64,000 nt of DNA. Source: Eucommia ulmoides. Its lineage: Eukaryota; Streptophyta; Magnoliopsida; Garryales; Eucommiaceae. Location: contig CM028333.1 in assembly GCA_016647705.1 (NCBI GenBank), positions 10,676,616 to 10,740,615 of the forward strand, written 5' to 3'. The notes under the pieces are model-generated. The model worked only from the letters and a program-made list of their open reading frames with translations. It did no database searches and was not told where the DNA came from. This document shows positions 11,326 through 26,900 of this stretch, one piece after another. The position numbers and the translations under genes are program-made. Each line of letters begins with the position of its first letter. Within the stretch, counting starts at the first letter, position 1.

Positions 11326-14300
11326 CTGCATAAATAGCAAAAATGTGAAAAACTTTAGTGCTCTTGTTCTCAAAAAAATTGTAACAAAAATAGAAATGTG
11401 GAAACAATTTTGCTCAGTTTCCAGAATTTTTTTCTAAAAACAGGGGAACAGAAACAGATTCCATATGTTTATTCTGGGAACAGAAACACTAAACAAAAGG
11501 CACACAAAATGTCTGTTTCCATTTTTTTGTTCCCATAAAACTGAGAACAGAAACCTAAGAATAAGAAAAATGTGATTTTGTTTAGTTTCCAGATTTTTTA
11601 GATTTTTTTTTTTTTTTTTATCAAAATCTGGGAACACAACAAAAAGTAAAAATTATTGTTCCCATATTTTGGTTCCTGTTCCAATCATTCTGGGAACAGA
11701 AACAGACTCTAAATAAAAATCCACCAAATCCACTAGAATTTTTACGAATCTTAAACAAAATTCAAAAAGAAGACAAAGCTCACCAGAGCAGCTAAATGCG
11801 CTTCTTGCAGAATATTCCCATCAACCTCTAACCTAGCAACGGGGAACTCCGGAAGGTGGCCTGACTGTTTCTTGCCAAGCAAGTCACCCGGACCCCGCAA
11901 AAGAAGATCCATGTTTGCCAAATAAAACCCGTCCGACGATTTCTCCAATACCCTTAACCTGTTCAAACTACTGACAGTAGAAGCCAACAACAAACACTTT
12001 GACTTCCTCAATCCCCTTCCAACACGCCCCCTGAGTTGATGAAGCTGAGCGATTCCAAATCTCTCGGAATTCATCACAACCATCATGGAAGCATCCGGAA
12101 CATCAACACCGATCTCAATTACTTGCGTCGAAAGCAATATCCGGGTTTCTCCGGATCTAAACCGCCTGAGGGCTTCGTCTTTCTCATCACTCTTCATTTT
12201 TCCGTGTAACAATCCGCAGTCATAACCCTTAAACCTAGTGGATATGGTTTCAAAATCGGAGGAAGCGGCTCGAAGCTGAGGTAGTTGATCTGATTGATCA
12301 ATGATTGGATAAACTAGGTATACTTTTCCTCCTGCTTCTAACTCATCCAGCATCATCTGTTGCAAGGTGTGATTAGTGCATGTTTGTCAGGTGATGAGAT
12401 TTATGTTTTGACACTAAAGCAGCATCTGGTAGCACGGAATTCAAGGTTCAGGAGTGGAATTGGAAATGAATGCATGCAATTTTTCAGATTTTGACATGCG
12501 TTCATTTGTAATACCGATTCCGAAGGTCCAATTCCATTAAACCAAACACTCCGTAACGAATTTGATAAATTCATGGAATTTAAAAATAATACAATTTCAA
12601 AATTTTGAATTTTAAAATTCCATCATTTGTCAATTTGTTGTCTGGAAATATTTTTTAAAATTAAAATTTTACTGATGTAATTTCACCTATATTTATATAT
12701 CATTCAATCTCTAATGAGGTATTTGGAAATGTCACCCCTTAAATCCCATTTCAAAAATCCTTGCACAACAAGGAATTTTAACTTGTGAATTTCGGCAATC
12801 CTTTAGGCAGCGTTTGGAAGAGCGGAATTGGAGCTTCAGAATCAGACTTTGAAACGAGCCATGCAAAAATTCAGAAACTTGCATTCTAAATCTTGCATGC
12901 ACTCATTTATATCGCAATTCCTTACAACCAATCGCTACCTTATCAAAATCAAAATATCTCCAAAAAAATTCTTCACCCAAACACACCCTAAGGTGTTTCT
13001 CCTAACCACTTCATATTTGATAAAGAAAGTCGCTCACCTGGTAGACCTTCTCAAACCCAATTTCATTCCCTTCAACGACTATTGTTTCAACTGGTATCCT
13101 TCCAGGAGGTAAATCAGTTATCTGTCATTATACAATACAAAACAAAATGTGTCTTGAGTAGGAATTGAGGACTTGATAAACTGAGTAAGAAAAGAAATTA
13201 GAAATTAAGACAGAACACACCCACCAAAAAAAAAAAAAAGAGAAATTATTCATTCCTAAATCATGATAAATAAAAATGATATCTGCCCAGAAATGAAGTA
13301 TAGCCTGGTAATAAATGCAGAGGAAGATGAGAAAGTGTACATACTTGCGTCAGGGACATGTCCCCATACAAAGCGAGAGCAAGTGTCCTTGGGATTGGAG
13401 TGGCTGACATAGCAAGAACGTGAGGAGCCATATATGCATCACCTTTCGAGGAGTCGTCTGGATTAGTTGACCCCATTTTGGAGCTAATAGAGTTGTCAAA
13501 TAACTGCAGCAGTTTCAGATTTAATCAGTTTAAGGTGAAAATGCATTATCACTCATCAGAAAGATTGAATTTTCTTTCTTTTAGAAAATTCAACAGAGAC
13601 ATCACAAGACAGTTCGAGAGAGAAAAAGAAAAAACACCTTGCTGTTAAACCTTCCTCTCTGGATCACACCAAAGCGTTGCTGTTCATCTACCACAGCTAT
13701 GCGTAAAGCACAGAATTCCACATTTTCAGATATTAAACTGTGGGTTCCAATGACCAGTGAGATATCCCCTGTTTGGAGACCCTGCCAATCATGGCAGAAA
13801 ACATATAAGAGAAGAAGTTAAGATATAAGAGTGCAATTGGTTAGGTATTCGAAGAAAGAATTTGATTTGAAAATGGGATTGGTGTAACTTTCTAAAGAAA
13901 ATTAATTAACAAAACTTTTTTGCAAATCAAATTCCTTCTTTAAATACCTCAGCTAATCGCACCCTAAATATACATTAAAAAAAATGAAACTGCAACACTT
14001 GCCTGACGAATTAATCGTGACTGCTTCAATGGAGTTGAGCCTGTTAGCAGAGCAACATTCGGTTTGCAATGGGTGTCCATGTTATCTAACAATTTAATAA
14101 TGTGCTCATAATGCTGGAGGGCAAGCAACTCAGTTGGGACCATTAAAGCTGCCTAAAGATTAAATGTAGTAAAGCAACCTTCAATAAGTGGCTTCCTATA
14201 GATGAAGCAATGAACGTCGAAAGAAACAAACAAAACAGAAAAGAAAAAGAAAACACAAGTCTCAGCGTGATAAGTTCTTTTCCTTCATGCCGAGAGTAGA

Positions 14301-17300
14301 ACTTTTAAAATGGCCAACCTGATAACCTGAGCCAATAACCTCCATGCATGCTAAAAAAGCTACCACAGTTTTCCCACATCCAACGTCACCCTGAGAAATA
14401 AATTTTGAGAAATACTTCCGTTTAAGACCAATAAATCAAACTCGAATATAATGTCATTGATTACCAAATTGACAGTGAATTTTGATTCAACAGCATCAAA
14501 ATCAAAAGGGTGTTACATAACCAAAAAACAAAAGAATTGTAATGACGTTCAAAAACAACATCAAATTAGGAGGAAAAGGAAAAGATAAAAAATTCAACAC
14601 CTGCAATAGCCGATTCATTGGAACTGCCCACTTTAGATCCCAAATAATTTCTGAAACAGCATTTAGCTGACTAGAAGTAAGGGAATACGGGAGAACATTC
14701 AAAAACTCCTTGGTTAGACTGGACCATTCTTCTACAATTACTGCATTCATTACAGGATTCCTGTACTTATCTAGCAATCTTTCTCTTTCCATTTGAGTAC
14801 CAAGGCCTTCAAGCATTTGGAACAACCGTGCCAACTGGAAGAATCAAATAGAATTGCTAGTTAGTGTTTACATGTGAGTTGTGACCCATCAAAAGAAGGA
14901 CAACATAAAGCAGGGATTACTTACAAGTTACAAGCAATGGGAAGTTTAAAATTAGGATAAGCTTTACAGCAAACATGTTTAACGTAATAAAACTCAAAAA
15001 CTGTTGCACAGCTTTTGTAAAATGAGTAATTAGTAACTTCCGATTTATCTCATTCAAGCATTGAAGCAGCAAAAGACTTTCATAAACACGCTGCCCCCTC
15101 CTCTCCCCCCCTCTTTACTAGATGTGGGACTTAAAGCTTTTCATCCAGTGATCAACTAAATTAAAATGCTCAAAAATTGTTCTGTTTATATAAGCATCGC
15201 CTCAAAAGAAAGTATGTGGTGGACCGGTCAGAAAATAATACAGCTATTCACACTTCAAACATTTTAGACGTCAAGCTGGTACGGAGCCCATTTGATGTTT
15301 TTTAAAGTTTTATGTTTATCAGAAATAAGATAATAAACCTTAGGAGCAAGAAGTAGGAACAGGGACAAAAAGGGGGGAAATGAGGTTTGCATAACTTCCA
15401 AAAAGCATTGATTCAATTTAAAGCGGAAGCATGACCAATTTAAAGGTTCCTGCAGACCAGAGTAAAAGCTTCCTGCAAATGGATAAGGAGACCAAGAAAA
15501 AATGAAGAAAGGAAAATCTGGTATAGACGATAGATTATAGGCATTCTTTTACTCCAACAACTGTAACAAAACCACTACAGGATAAGAGTGCCTTAAATCT
15601 CCCATATGAAGTTAATATCTCCTCTTGTTACGGGAGTTCCACATTTCATTTTCAAACGAGGAGCTTTACAGTCTTTGCCTCTCGAAGATAGCCAATTGAA
15701 CCAATGAAAGACAGCCACAATAAGATTGGGATTGATATTTAGAGGGAAAAGCAAATATATTGAAGAAAAACAATGAAAGACAGCCACAATAGTTTGTCGC
15801 TGTTGGAAAAACAGCATTGACGGGTAGATATAGAGACGTATTCAAGGATCCTACATGGCAGACAAAAACAGTTACCTTTGCCAGGGTAAAATATTAAGGG
15901 AATACAATTTACATGGGGCTCCAGAATCCTAATTTCAAGGGAAATTCTCTACATTCTCTTTTTTGTGTCTGTGGGGCTCCTTTCAACAAAGTTAGGGAAG
16001 TGTTGCTTATACCATACAATACTACTGTATGATGGAAGTGATCACTAGTTTTGTTAAAGAATTATCATCTCAAGAACAGGGTTAGAACAAAGTTGATGGA
16101 TATGACACCAAAAATCACCTGAACATAAAAAAACTCATCAAAGATGAGCCTTTTCCGAGCCAAATCAGCCTCATTCAAATTCTCTGGTTGGTGAATTCCT
16201 TTATATGCCTGCATGATTTGAAAACAAGAAAATCAATAATAATGAAAATCACTTTGAAAATGGACACCAGGAAAATAGAAATCCATACGTCATGCATATA
16301 TACAACTTCATAATGCATTATAGCAATTAAACTCAATCAGTGCATGATAAATACATAAAAGTTAAAAGGTAGATCAGTAATAGAAGTGATACAATCCATT
16401 CAAAGAATCACATGGCATGGTTTAAGCTATGAAAACCAACTCATATTTGATAACCATATAGTTACACCAACACCAAATAAACCAACGGAGCATGCTAGAA
16501 AGCACCTTACCACATGCCACCGACAACTTCTTTTGGCTCAGTTGAAGAAGCAATCACCAGAGCCACAATGGACAGTAATGAAAAATTAACATAACTTGAT
16601 TTGCTTCTTATCCTTGAGAAAAAATGCCAAAGATCATAGTTTGTAATGGCCTCATAATTCTCACAACGCACAGGGTACCTATGCATTCCTACACACCTAT
16701 CCTCCACTGTCAGTCCACCCCTAATTCATATTAATTATCACATAAATATAGTTATTCCACTTCCCATGTAATGTTGAGCTCTTCAGGTCAACAGCTGAGG
16801 ATTTACAAGAAACGTCAACTCGTAACCTATTTATCTAACCCACACTCGTGGAAAGTGGGGAATAAGCTCCTTCAGGACACATAGTGTGAGGACATGAGAA
16901 TAAGAAAAAACCTAGAATAATTACCAACAGGAAAAAGACAAAAAGAGGGCATAAAGAGATCCTCCTGCAATGGAAGTAGATTTATCATGATCATGTCTGA
17001 CTTAAAATAGTGTCACTCATGATCATGTCTAAGACTTAAAATAGATTTTGGATATGCAAACCCATATAAAAATAGATTTTGGATATGCAAACCCATATAA
17101 AAAAAAAAAAGATCATATATGCATAGATATATTTCAACAATGTGATTAAAAGATGTCTACGTACAATTTTTTCGTATGGTGTTGTGCGGGTGCCTCCATG
17201 TTGTGTTCAAACCATTCAAGAATCCCATAATAGTATCTGGTGTGTGCTACTAAGTTTTCTGGTTATTCACCCTTTTTATTATTCGTTGAGCTCTCAACAA

Positions 17301-20300
17301 ATCTTATAGGGAGAGAAAGGGGAACCTTCCTGAATAATTCTGACCGCCTAGTTAAAAGCAGTTATGATGCAATAAAACATTAGTCCAACTAATGGAAACC
17401 GCTGCTAAAAAAAGAAGAGGATGTAACTATCCATATAACCATACCAGGTACATGTCACAGAGAGACACAGAGAGAGAGAGATGAACCCATATAGATACTC
17501 TCAGCTAATTTACTAAGGGTGCGACTTCCAAACAAAGAACGGATTAATCCTCAAAGAAAAACAAAATGAACCATTAGAAGTTAGCTGATGTAGGAATGCA
17601 ATGGGCCTAGCTCACTCTCAAAAAACGGAGGAGGATTGCCTTTAGACTTATATATAGCTCAGGATCAGGTAACATAAGCAATGTTGTAGGATTCAACACG
17701 CCCCTCACACGCAGGATAGACTTTGATAAACCACTGCGAATGGATATTGGAGAGCCTAACATCAATGTTGGATTCAACATGCGCCCCCTATGCACAAGGT
17801 GAACTTTGACAAGCCACTGCGAACGGATACCGAGGGGCCCAACATTAATGTGGGATTCAATACACCCAATATCAGACAAGAGGCCTGGTTTTGATACCAT
17901 GTAGGAATCCAATAGGCTTAGCTCACTCTCAAAAGATGCCTTGAAAGAAGAGGATTGTCCTAAGCTTTATATATAGCTCAAGATCAAGTAACATAAGCGA
18001 TGTAGGATTCAACAGCTGAACTTCAGAAAATAAAAAGAACCATTTAAAATCCAAAATAGAACATGTACAAGTACATGGCCTCCAAACAACCAAGAATACA
18101 ACCGTTACAAATAGTTGCACAATCACTGGAATCGACAGAAACAACATAAACCATTATTAACAGTTTAAACTGTAGAGGAATTTAGTCCTACATTGCGAAC
18201 GAAAAGTATTACAAGTATTTAGCAGCAAGGACAGTAAGATTCTGTCATATTTTTATGGGCATCCAAGGACAACCACAATCATGAAGTTGCAATAAAAGCA
18301 ATTCAGCCAGGCAATATAGCAACTGATACAGAGATATTGTTGGAGATAATAATCTAATCTCTAAAGAGGAAACCATAAAAGGAGACACCATTTTTCAACA
18401 ATAATTTAAAAATTTACTCCACAGAAATTTTACTCTGAGCAAGCTCCCTAATTTTTGCCTTAAAGATCAGGTCAATTCAAACCCAAATCGAATTCTTGCT
18501 CCAATTTTTTCACAAAAAAAATGGGGAAAACATACTCTCTCGTATATACAGCAAATATAAAATAGATTATGTTCATATTCACATACTCTGTAGTATATAC
18601 AGCAAATAGAGAATAGATTATGTTAATATTTAACCAATAACTAAACTCCCAAGAAAATAAAACATAAAAGACAAAAATAAAAGTATATATCAAGAAAAGT
18701 CAAAGACATGTAATAGAATATTTACTAACATGATGAAGTGATAAGAGTCCAAAATCCTCAGCAATATTTTCCGGAATAGGATCTACACTGACAGGCAAAA
18801 CCTGTAAAGCTCTGAAAGATTGTAAAAGCAAAAACAAGTTACATATTTTGGCACCACTACGTTACAATGAGACCATAAGTGATTAACCTAAAAGAATACT
18901 CCATAAAAATTGTAAGAAAAGGATTTTGGAAAGAATCAAAACTATTGATATTATATAATATTTTCTATACAATAGGCTGCTACACTCCCTATTATATAGT
19001 CATAGTAGTGGGGTAAATTATAAAGTCACTTAATTATAAAATAGCTACATTCCCTATTATATAGCCATAATGGTGGGCTAAATTATAAATAATGTCATCC
19101 TAATAAATGGACTAATTAATGGAATAAATGAATCTATAAACTTGGTCAACATGACCTAAATAGGAAATACTAAATAATAAATAATACATTAATGGAAATA
19201 TTAAATATTTCAATACTCCCTCTCAAGATGTGGCGAAGATGTTTCGGAGCCCCAACTTGACAAGAGTAAATACGGGCAAGTTGTGGCGAAGACGTTTCGG
19301 AGCCCCACCTTGACAAGAGTAAATACGGGTGAAAAACGGTAACAACTGTAACGTTGGGCGACCAACAGCGATAACTGGAACGTTCGACACCCAATGTCGA
19401 CAGCTGAAACGTCAGGCAACCAACAACGACAACTAGAACGCCGGAAGACCAACAATGACAACTGGAACACCAGGCAACCGTTGTGAGAGAGATAGCCAAG
19501 GAGAAAGGCCAACGTGAGATGAAGGAGAAGGCAATGTCACCGCAACACAAAGGGTGAAGCAACGGCAGTGACCGGAAAGAGGTTCAACACCGAGAGAAGG
19601 CGGTGGCTGAAAGGTTTTTCGACACTGCGGGAAGGCAGTGACTAGAAGGTGGAGGGCTAGGGTTTTCCTCCTCCCCCGCACTTCCCATTTTTCTCTTTTT
19701 AGGCTTTAATACCAAAAAAGATTTTGATAAGGACGAGAGAATATATTCCATACAATAAAGGCTATACACTCTATTATATAGCCAAAAACAAATAACAGCA
19801 GAGTCAATGTAATCAAAAAGTAGCTATTCTACGGAAAGCAAGAATTAGTAGACTCCATAACAGTACATCAAGATAAAAGAAATTTTACATACAATGGTAC
19901 TCTTTTCCCAAGTACGACAATGATCAAATAAATACACTGACCTTGAAATTGTATCCCTGAGAACACTTGAAGTCAGACTTCCTTTTGAAGGGTATATTGG
20001 ATATGGGCCCACTTTTGCACGAACACTCGAATCTTTTTCATCTTGAAGCACATCAATATTGTATTCTCTCATTTCATAGTGATTTTTCACACGCATTTTT
20101 TTCACCTTATCAAAAGACAGCCTTTAGATACAAAATTTGATTGGACGAGCATTGGGCAATTAAAGAAACATATGAAGTTATAAATGAATGAAATATGAAT
20201 ATATACAAACCTACTAACATAAGATATATTCATCAATTGTAATGAAATTATTATTTTATTCAGCATACACCCCTAATCAACAAGTACTAGCTTCAATTAA

Positions 20301-20850
20301 ATGGAACTGCAACAGAAATGATAAGGGTTAAAAGGCAGACAAAGAAAATTCACATGACAGTACTTAAAATTTAATGCATTCTATTAACTTCGATTCCAAC
20401 ATGCCAAAACTGTTAAATCAAAAGCACATGGCAAAACCAACAAGCTGGTTGATGATCATCTTGTCATTAACCATAAACAATGTGCTCAAGAAGGAATGAT
20501 GCATACTCCTAATCTGTTCACTTCCTTGTTTGTGAAAGGGGCAAAGACCAACATTTGGGTTGTCGTGATCTTGACTGAATAAGCTTCAAACAAACTCTTT
20601 CCAAGTCTTCTCACTGCAATTCTTTATTGCCTAATAGCCCTAACACTATAGACCAGACCACTATAAAGGTAAGTGTATTTTGAAACAGTGTCTCTGTATG
20701 CAACGGTAAAGTTGCATACATCTAACCTCCTCAAACCCCGCAGTGGCGGGAGCCTTCGTACACTAGGCCATATATATGTATATATACATATGTACATATG
20801 TGTATCTATACATATATGTATATGTGTGTGTGTGTGTGTGTGTGTAAATA

Positions 20851-20894
<44 letters not shown>

Positions 20895-20938
20895 ATAAAA
20901 GGATGAACTCAACATCACAACAATAGATAGCCCCCATA

Positions 20939-20985
<47 letters not shown>

Positions 20986-23900
20986 ATAAAAGGATGAACT
21001 CAACATCACAACAATAGATAGCCCCCATAATATGTGTGTGTGTGTGTGAGAGAGAGTGTGTTCGCGTGTGTGACTAATGGCCTCAATCTACCTATAACGT
21101 TAGCACCTAGGGAAACTAACTGTCAACAGACTCAGTTACAACACGCACAATCACAACATGTTTTATCGCCATGTCGATGCACCCAACTTTAGACAGCCCT
21201 CATCTGCAACATCAGTGGCAGAGCCATTAATTTTGGTCCGTTGTGATTTTAGTCAATAACCCACATGCAGAATGTACCAAACAATAGTATTCAACAACAT
21301 AATAACCAAAGTTGGCCTTCCCAAATACTGTCTATTCCATTGCCTCCAAAAACTCCTCCAGTGATGCCTCAATCAGCACTGATACCCAAAAACCAAATAC
21401 ACCACACTGGCCTGATGAAGCATCTTGAAGCTGGAACACCAAACCAAGTAGCATCGGTGTTGTTATACGGTAGAATGTACCATATTCCCCTAATGAAGGT
21501 CCGTGTATTAATGCATCTCTCAATCTTCTTTGAGGCCATGAAAGTTCTAAATAGCACCAACCTAAGGGCCACTTTGATAAAACTGAAATTAAGTGCTGAA
21601 AACTTATTAGTGTTGAATTTTAAGAACAGAAATTGTAAGTATTCAGTGTTGAACATATTTAGTACTTGTTTCTTTCATACTTCTAGCCTCGAAAAAAATC
21701 TATAAAGAAGATCTCTAAAATAATCTTTACGACTTTATCTTTCTAAAACTTCTTGTCTCCAACTTTCTCACTCTATTCTCTCTACAATTGTTTGCATATA
21801 ATTTTTTTTCCCAAGATTTTATAGTAATGATGTTTAATGGTGATTGTGGTAGATAGATTTTTATGATTTTAAGTGACAAGTGTTAAAAAAATAAATGAGT
21901 CACACATCAAAAATAAGATAGTCACACATCAATTAAGATACATAAATTTTAAGTTCGTGGTTTATTTTGTTGTCAAACACTCTTAATTTGTGTATCAGTT
22001 TTAAGTGCGTAATATTTTCATCAACAGGCCCTAAATGCTCTTCCACTCTGAAAGCACCTTGGCAAGAGAAAGGTGGCTCTGATACCAACTTAGGAGCATC
22101 CAACTTATAGCCATATGGTTATAGGTGGTTTTAACTGCAGCCTAATAATGTTAATTAGAAGGCTTGTCAACAGCCTTGAAAAATCTATATGATTCAAGAA
22201 TTACATTACTCTATACAGAAAAGAAAGGCTTGATTTTCACAGTACGCAATGGCAGATTTTACAAGTTCATCAAATTGAGAAGGGGGGTGTTAGGCCCCGA
22301 AAGGGCAAATTGGGTAGATTAGATAAATGGTTATTGTTAGTTTGTTAGGAATAATTTCTGTTGCCATTTTGTTTACAATTCTGTTAGGGTTGGTTAGGGT
22401 GAGTAGGATATAAGGTGAAGTGATGATAGGTAGATGTTGGAATATTCGATATTATTATTATTTGTATATAGGGAAAGTCAAATATGTAAATTAGGAAAGT
22501 TATTATTTGTCGTAGTTAGTTTCCTTTTATTCTTAATTACTCTTATATGTAGCCTAATTGTACAATTAGAAAAATACACAATTGATTATTCAATTTCAAT
22601 TTGGCATCAGAGCTAAAAACAAAAATCCTAGCCTTTACAGCAGCCGCCGGCCCCTTAAAAGCTTTCGACATCCGCCACCGGCCATTATAGTCGTCGATGA
22701 CTTTTGCCGGCATCCAACAACAGCCGATGAAGGTTCGCCAGCATTCCTTACAGCCAGGCGACAAACGCAAACCCCCCTACAGCCGACGACGAGCTTTCTT
22801 TACAACTGATGAAGCCTCGCCGGTCCCCTACAGCCGCTGACGAACACTCGCCGGCCCTCTACAACAGATGACGAAGCCTCATCGGTCCTCTATTCACCGC
22901 CAACAGCCTCGTCGGAGTCCTAGCAGCCGACGAACTTGCCCTCGCAAGATTTGTATGAAATAGATCTAGCGATTACAGCTCGATTGCAGTTCGTGAGGTT
23001 CAATTGCAGCCATCGACGAACACTCGCGGCCCTAGCCACCGCCACCGCTGCCGGATTTACTTGAACGAACCGACTCAACTCAGTGAGCCAACTCAACTCA
23101 GCATCAAACAGTCTTTGGTTTCGCGAGATTTGCTCGTTGAAGGTCAACCCGATAATTTTCAACCTCTGACGATATTTCCCCTTGCCTTCACCATGTCCGA
23201 CGTTACCTCGGAATCCATCCCAAGGTCCAACCAACTTATCAAACCAAAGCATCTCCCTTCCGAATCCCACTCCATCCAAATCACCTCTGTCGTTTGAATG
23301 GAACCAATTTATTGCGTTGGTCTCAATCGGTACGAATGTATATCCGTGGACGAGGACGGATGGGATATCTAACCGGTGATGTAAAGGAGTCCACCATCAC
23401 AGATCCGTTGCATACGACTTGGGATGCTGAAAACTCCATGGTTATGACGTGGCTCGTGAACTCTATGGATGAAGAAATCAGCTCTAACTACATGTGCTAC
23501 CTTACGGCGAAGGAATTTTGGGACAATGTAAATCAGATGTATTCTGATCTGGGAAACCAATCTCAAAAGTATGAGTTGACTCTAAAACTCCGTGATATCC
23601 ATCAAGGCGAAGACAGTATCACCAAGTATTTCAATTCATTCAAGATAATATGGCAGGATCAGTATATGTTCGACGATCATGAATGGCATTCGACCAAGGA
23701 TTATAGCCACTATAAGAAGTTAGTGGATGATGATCGTGTTTTTAAGTTCCTGGCAGGTCTGAAACTAGAACTTGACGAAATTAGGGGACGAATCGTTGAT
23801 CGTCAGCCTCTTCCCTCAATTAATGAGGTTTTCTCGGAGGTCCAAAGGAAGGAGACCCGTCGGAACGTTATGTTCAACAAGCCACAAATTATTGGTCCTA

Positions 23901-26900
23901 CAGTTACTCCAATTGACTAGTCTGCTTTGGCTGCTGCTAATACTAACTCCAACAGGTTTCCACGCCGAGCAGAAGAACGCCCTCGTATTTGGTGCAACCA
24001 TTGCAACAAGCCCCGTCATACACAGGAAATATGCTGGAAAATCCATGGGAAATCGGCAAATTTGAAGAGCAACAAGTCGGGAGAAAAATCTAACCGATCT
24101 TATCCTTCCACGCATGAAGCTGCCACCACTCCATTCAACAAAGAGCAGATTGATCAACTTCTGAAACTGCTGACTGCCAATCCATCATTCGGTACTCCTA
24201 ATGCTTCTTTAGCTCAAATAGGTAATAACTCTAGAGCCTTTTCTTATTCCTTAAACTTAGCACCTTGGATTATCGATTCAGGTGCTTCTGATCATATGAC
24301 AGTTTTTATCACCTTTTCAATACCTATTCACCATGTTCTGGTAACGAAAGAATTAGAATTGCAGACGGTAGTTTCTCACCCATTGCAGGAAAAGGCCAAA
24401 TAACAATCTCATATAGTATTAATCTAAAAACAGTCTTTCACGTTTCTAAACTTACTTGTAACCTCTTATCTCTAAGTAAACTATTGCGAGATTCAAACTG
24501 TCATGCCATTTTCTCTTAATCTCAATAATTTTTTCAAGACCAAAGCTTGGGGAAGATGATTGGCAATGCTAGACTGGTAGATGGCCTTTATTACTTTGAT
24601 GATAACTCCTTAAGGTATAAACAACTCACGACCCCAGTTGTATGAGTTCAACGTCTGTTCGTGATAAAATCATGCTTTGGCACCTTAGACTAGGACATCC
24701 AAGTTTTCAATATCTTAAACATTTGTTTCCGACTTTATTTAATAATGTGGATTGTTCTTCTTTTTATTGTGAAAGTTGTTTGTTTGCAAAAAATCAACGT
24801 ATTTCTTATATTTTAAAACCATATCGTGTATCCAAACCATTCTATTTAATTCACAGCGATATATGGGGTTCCTCAAAAATCACAACACTACCCGAAAAAA
24901 GATGGTTTGTGACATTTATTGATGATCACACACGTTTAAGTTGGACATATTTGATGCGTGCAAAATCTGATGTAGAAGTTTTATTTAAAGATTTTTGCAT
25001 TATGCTAGAAAACCAATTTCAAATGAAACCTAGCATTCTTCACACAGATAATGGAACAGAATATTTCAATGAATGTTTAAGCAGTTTTTTGAAAACAAAT
25101 GGTATTCTACATCAATCCACATGTCGTGACACGCCCCAACAAAATGGCATCGCTGAACGAAAAAATAAACACTTACTCGAAATCGCACGTACACTCATGT
25201 TTTCTATGCATATTCCAAAATATTTGTGGGATGATGCTCTTTTAACAGTCGCATATTTAATAAATCGCATGCCTACACGTATTCTAAATTACACCACACC
25301 ATTTGATAATTTCAAAGCACACTTTCCAGCTTCTAGGATATCAGCTGACCTGCCTCTTAAAGTATTTGGCTGCACCTCCTATGTTCATATTCCTAGCCAA
25401 TTTTGGTCTAAACTTGATCCTAGAGTAGAAAAATATGTTTTCATCGGTTATGCACCAAATCAAAAAGGGTATAAGTGTTATAATTCACAAACCAAAAAAA
25501 TTCATGTTAGTATGAACGTCACGTTTTTGGAAAATGTTTATTTCTTTGATAAAAATCCCTTTCAGGGGAGAAATGTAATGGAAGGGAATTTTTGGGTTAC
25601 TGATGATCCTCTCCCTACTACAGTCTTAGAAATTTTTCCTCTAAATCAGTCAAAAACAAGTGATGACAATATTGAAAAACAAAAAGGGATCCCCACTAGT
25701 ACACTAGTACCGAGCATAATTCCCTCACAAACAGATGAAGAAATACTACGATCACGTACTAAGTTGCGGGTTTATACTCGGAGAGGTACAAAGAAGAATA
25801 CAGATCAGCCTACTGTTCTAGCACAAGGTCAATCCAACTCTCCAAGTAATGATCCAGGTAATCCTATATCTTTTCCACTTCCTAATGAATCTCCTCATTC
25901 CAGTATTCCTTCAGATCTTAATATCCCTATAGTCATCAGGAAATGAGTTAGAACCTGCACCAATCACCCCATATCTAGATATATATCCTACACAAAACTT
26001 TTTGAACCTTATAGAGTTTTTACTTCTAAAGTTACTAATCTGTTTATTCCAAGGAACATTGAGGAAGCACTAGGTGATACAGGTTGGAAGCTAGCAGTTC
26101 TGGAAGATATGAATGCTCTTAAAAGGAGTGATACATGGGAAATAGTTGATTTGCCAAAGGATACAAAGATAGTCGGGTGCAAGTGGGTATTCACAGTTAA
26201 GTGTAAGCCAAATAGAAGCATAGAACGATACAAAGCAAAGCTCGTGGTTAAAGGGTTCACACAGACATATGGGATAGACTACCAAGAAACATTTACTCCA
26301 GTTGCTAAGATAAACTCGATTCGGGTTCTATTGTCCCTAACTGTGAATCTTGATTGGTCACTACACCAATTAGACGTGAAAAATGTCTTTCTAAATGGAG
26401 ACTTGGAAGAGGAAGTGTTCATGAGTTTACCGCCAGGCTTTGAAAGAAAGATAGGACAAGGAAAGGTGTGCAAGCTAAAGAAGTCACTATACGGCCTAAA
26501 ACAATCCCCAAGAGCGTGGTTTGAATGCTTTGGAACCACTGTAAAAAGTCAGGGTTATCAACAAAGCCAAACAGATCATACTATGTTCTATAGACACTCA
26601 ATTGATGGTAAGATTATCATTTTAATTGTCTATGTAAATGATATCATCTTAACCAAAAGTGATAGTGACGAGCTGAGAAGATTTAAAGGAAAACTTGCTG
26701 ATAATTTTGAAATCAAAGACTTAGATCTGTTGAAGTATTTTCTTGGAATGGAATTTGCTAGATCAAAGGGAGACATATTTGTGAGTCAAAGAAAATATGT
26801 ACTCGACCTACTGAATGAAATAAGGTTACTCGGGTGCAAAGCTGTAGAAACTCCAAGTGAACCGAATGAGAAACTACAACCGGCAAAACCTAAAGTTGTG

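Larger units (their letters stand above)
20106..22070. other. RECG intron 8, upstream part
   Basis: It contains an Au-like SINE fragment (20672-20770) and a TG microsatellite block (20815-21060), listed separately. The frames at 21265-21705 are not supported as genes. Otherwise it is unremarkable AT-rich intron. Confidence 0.6.

Noticed and set aside
17607-18147. Small minus-strand genes
   Set aside because: They fall inside the TRIM and its flank and are explained by its repeated TTGAATCC segments.
20673-21009. Valine/cysteine- and threonine/histidine-repeat frames
   Set aside because: They read through TG microsatellites.
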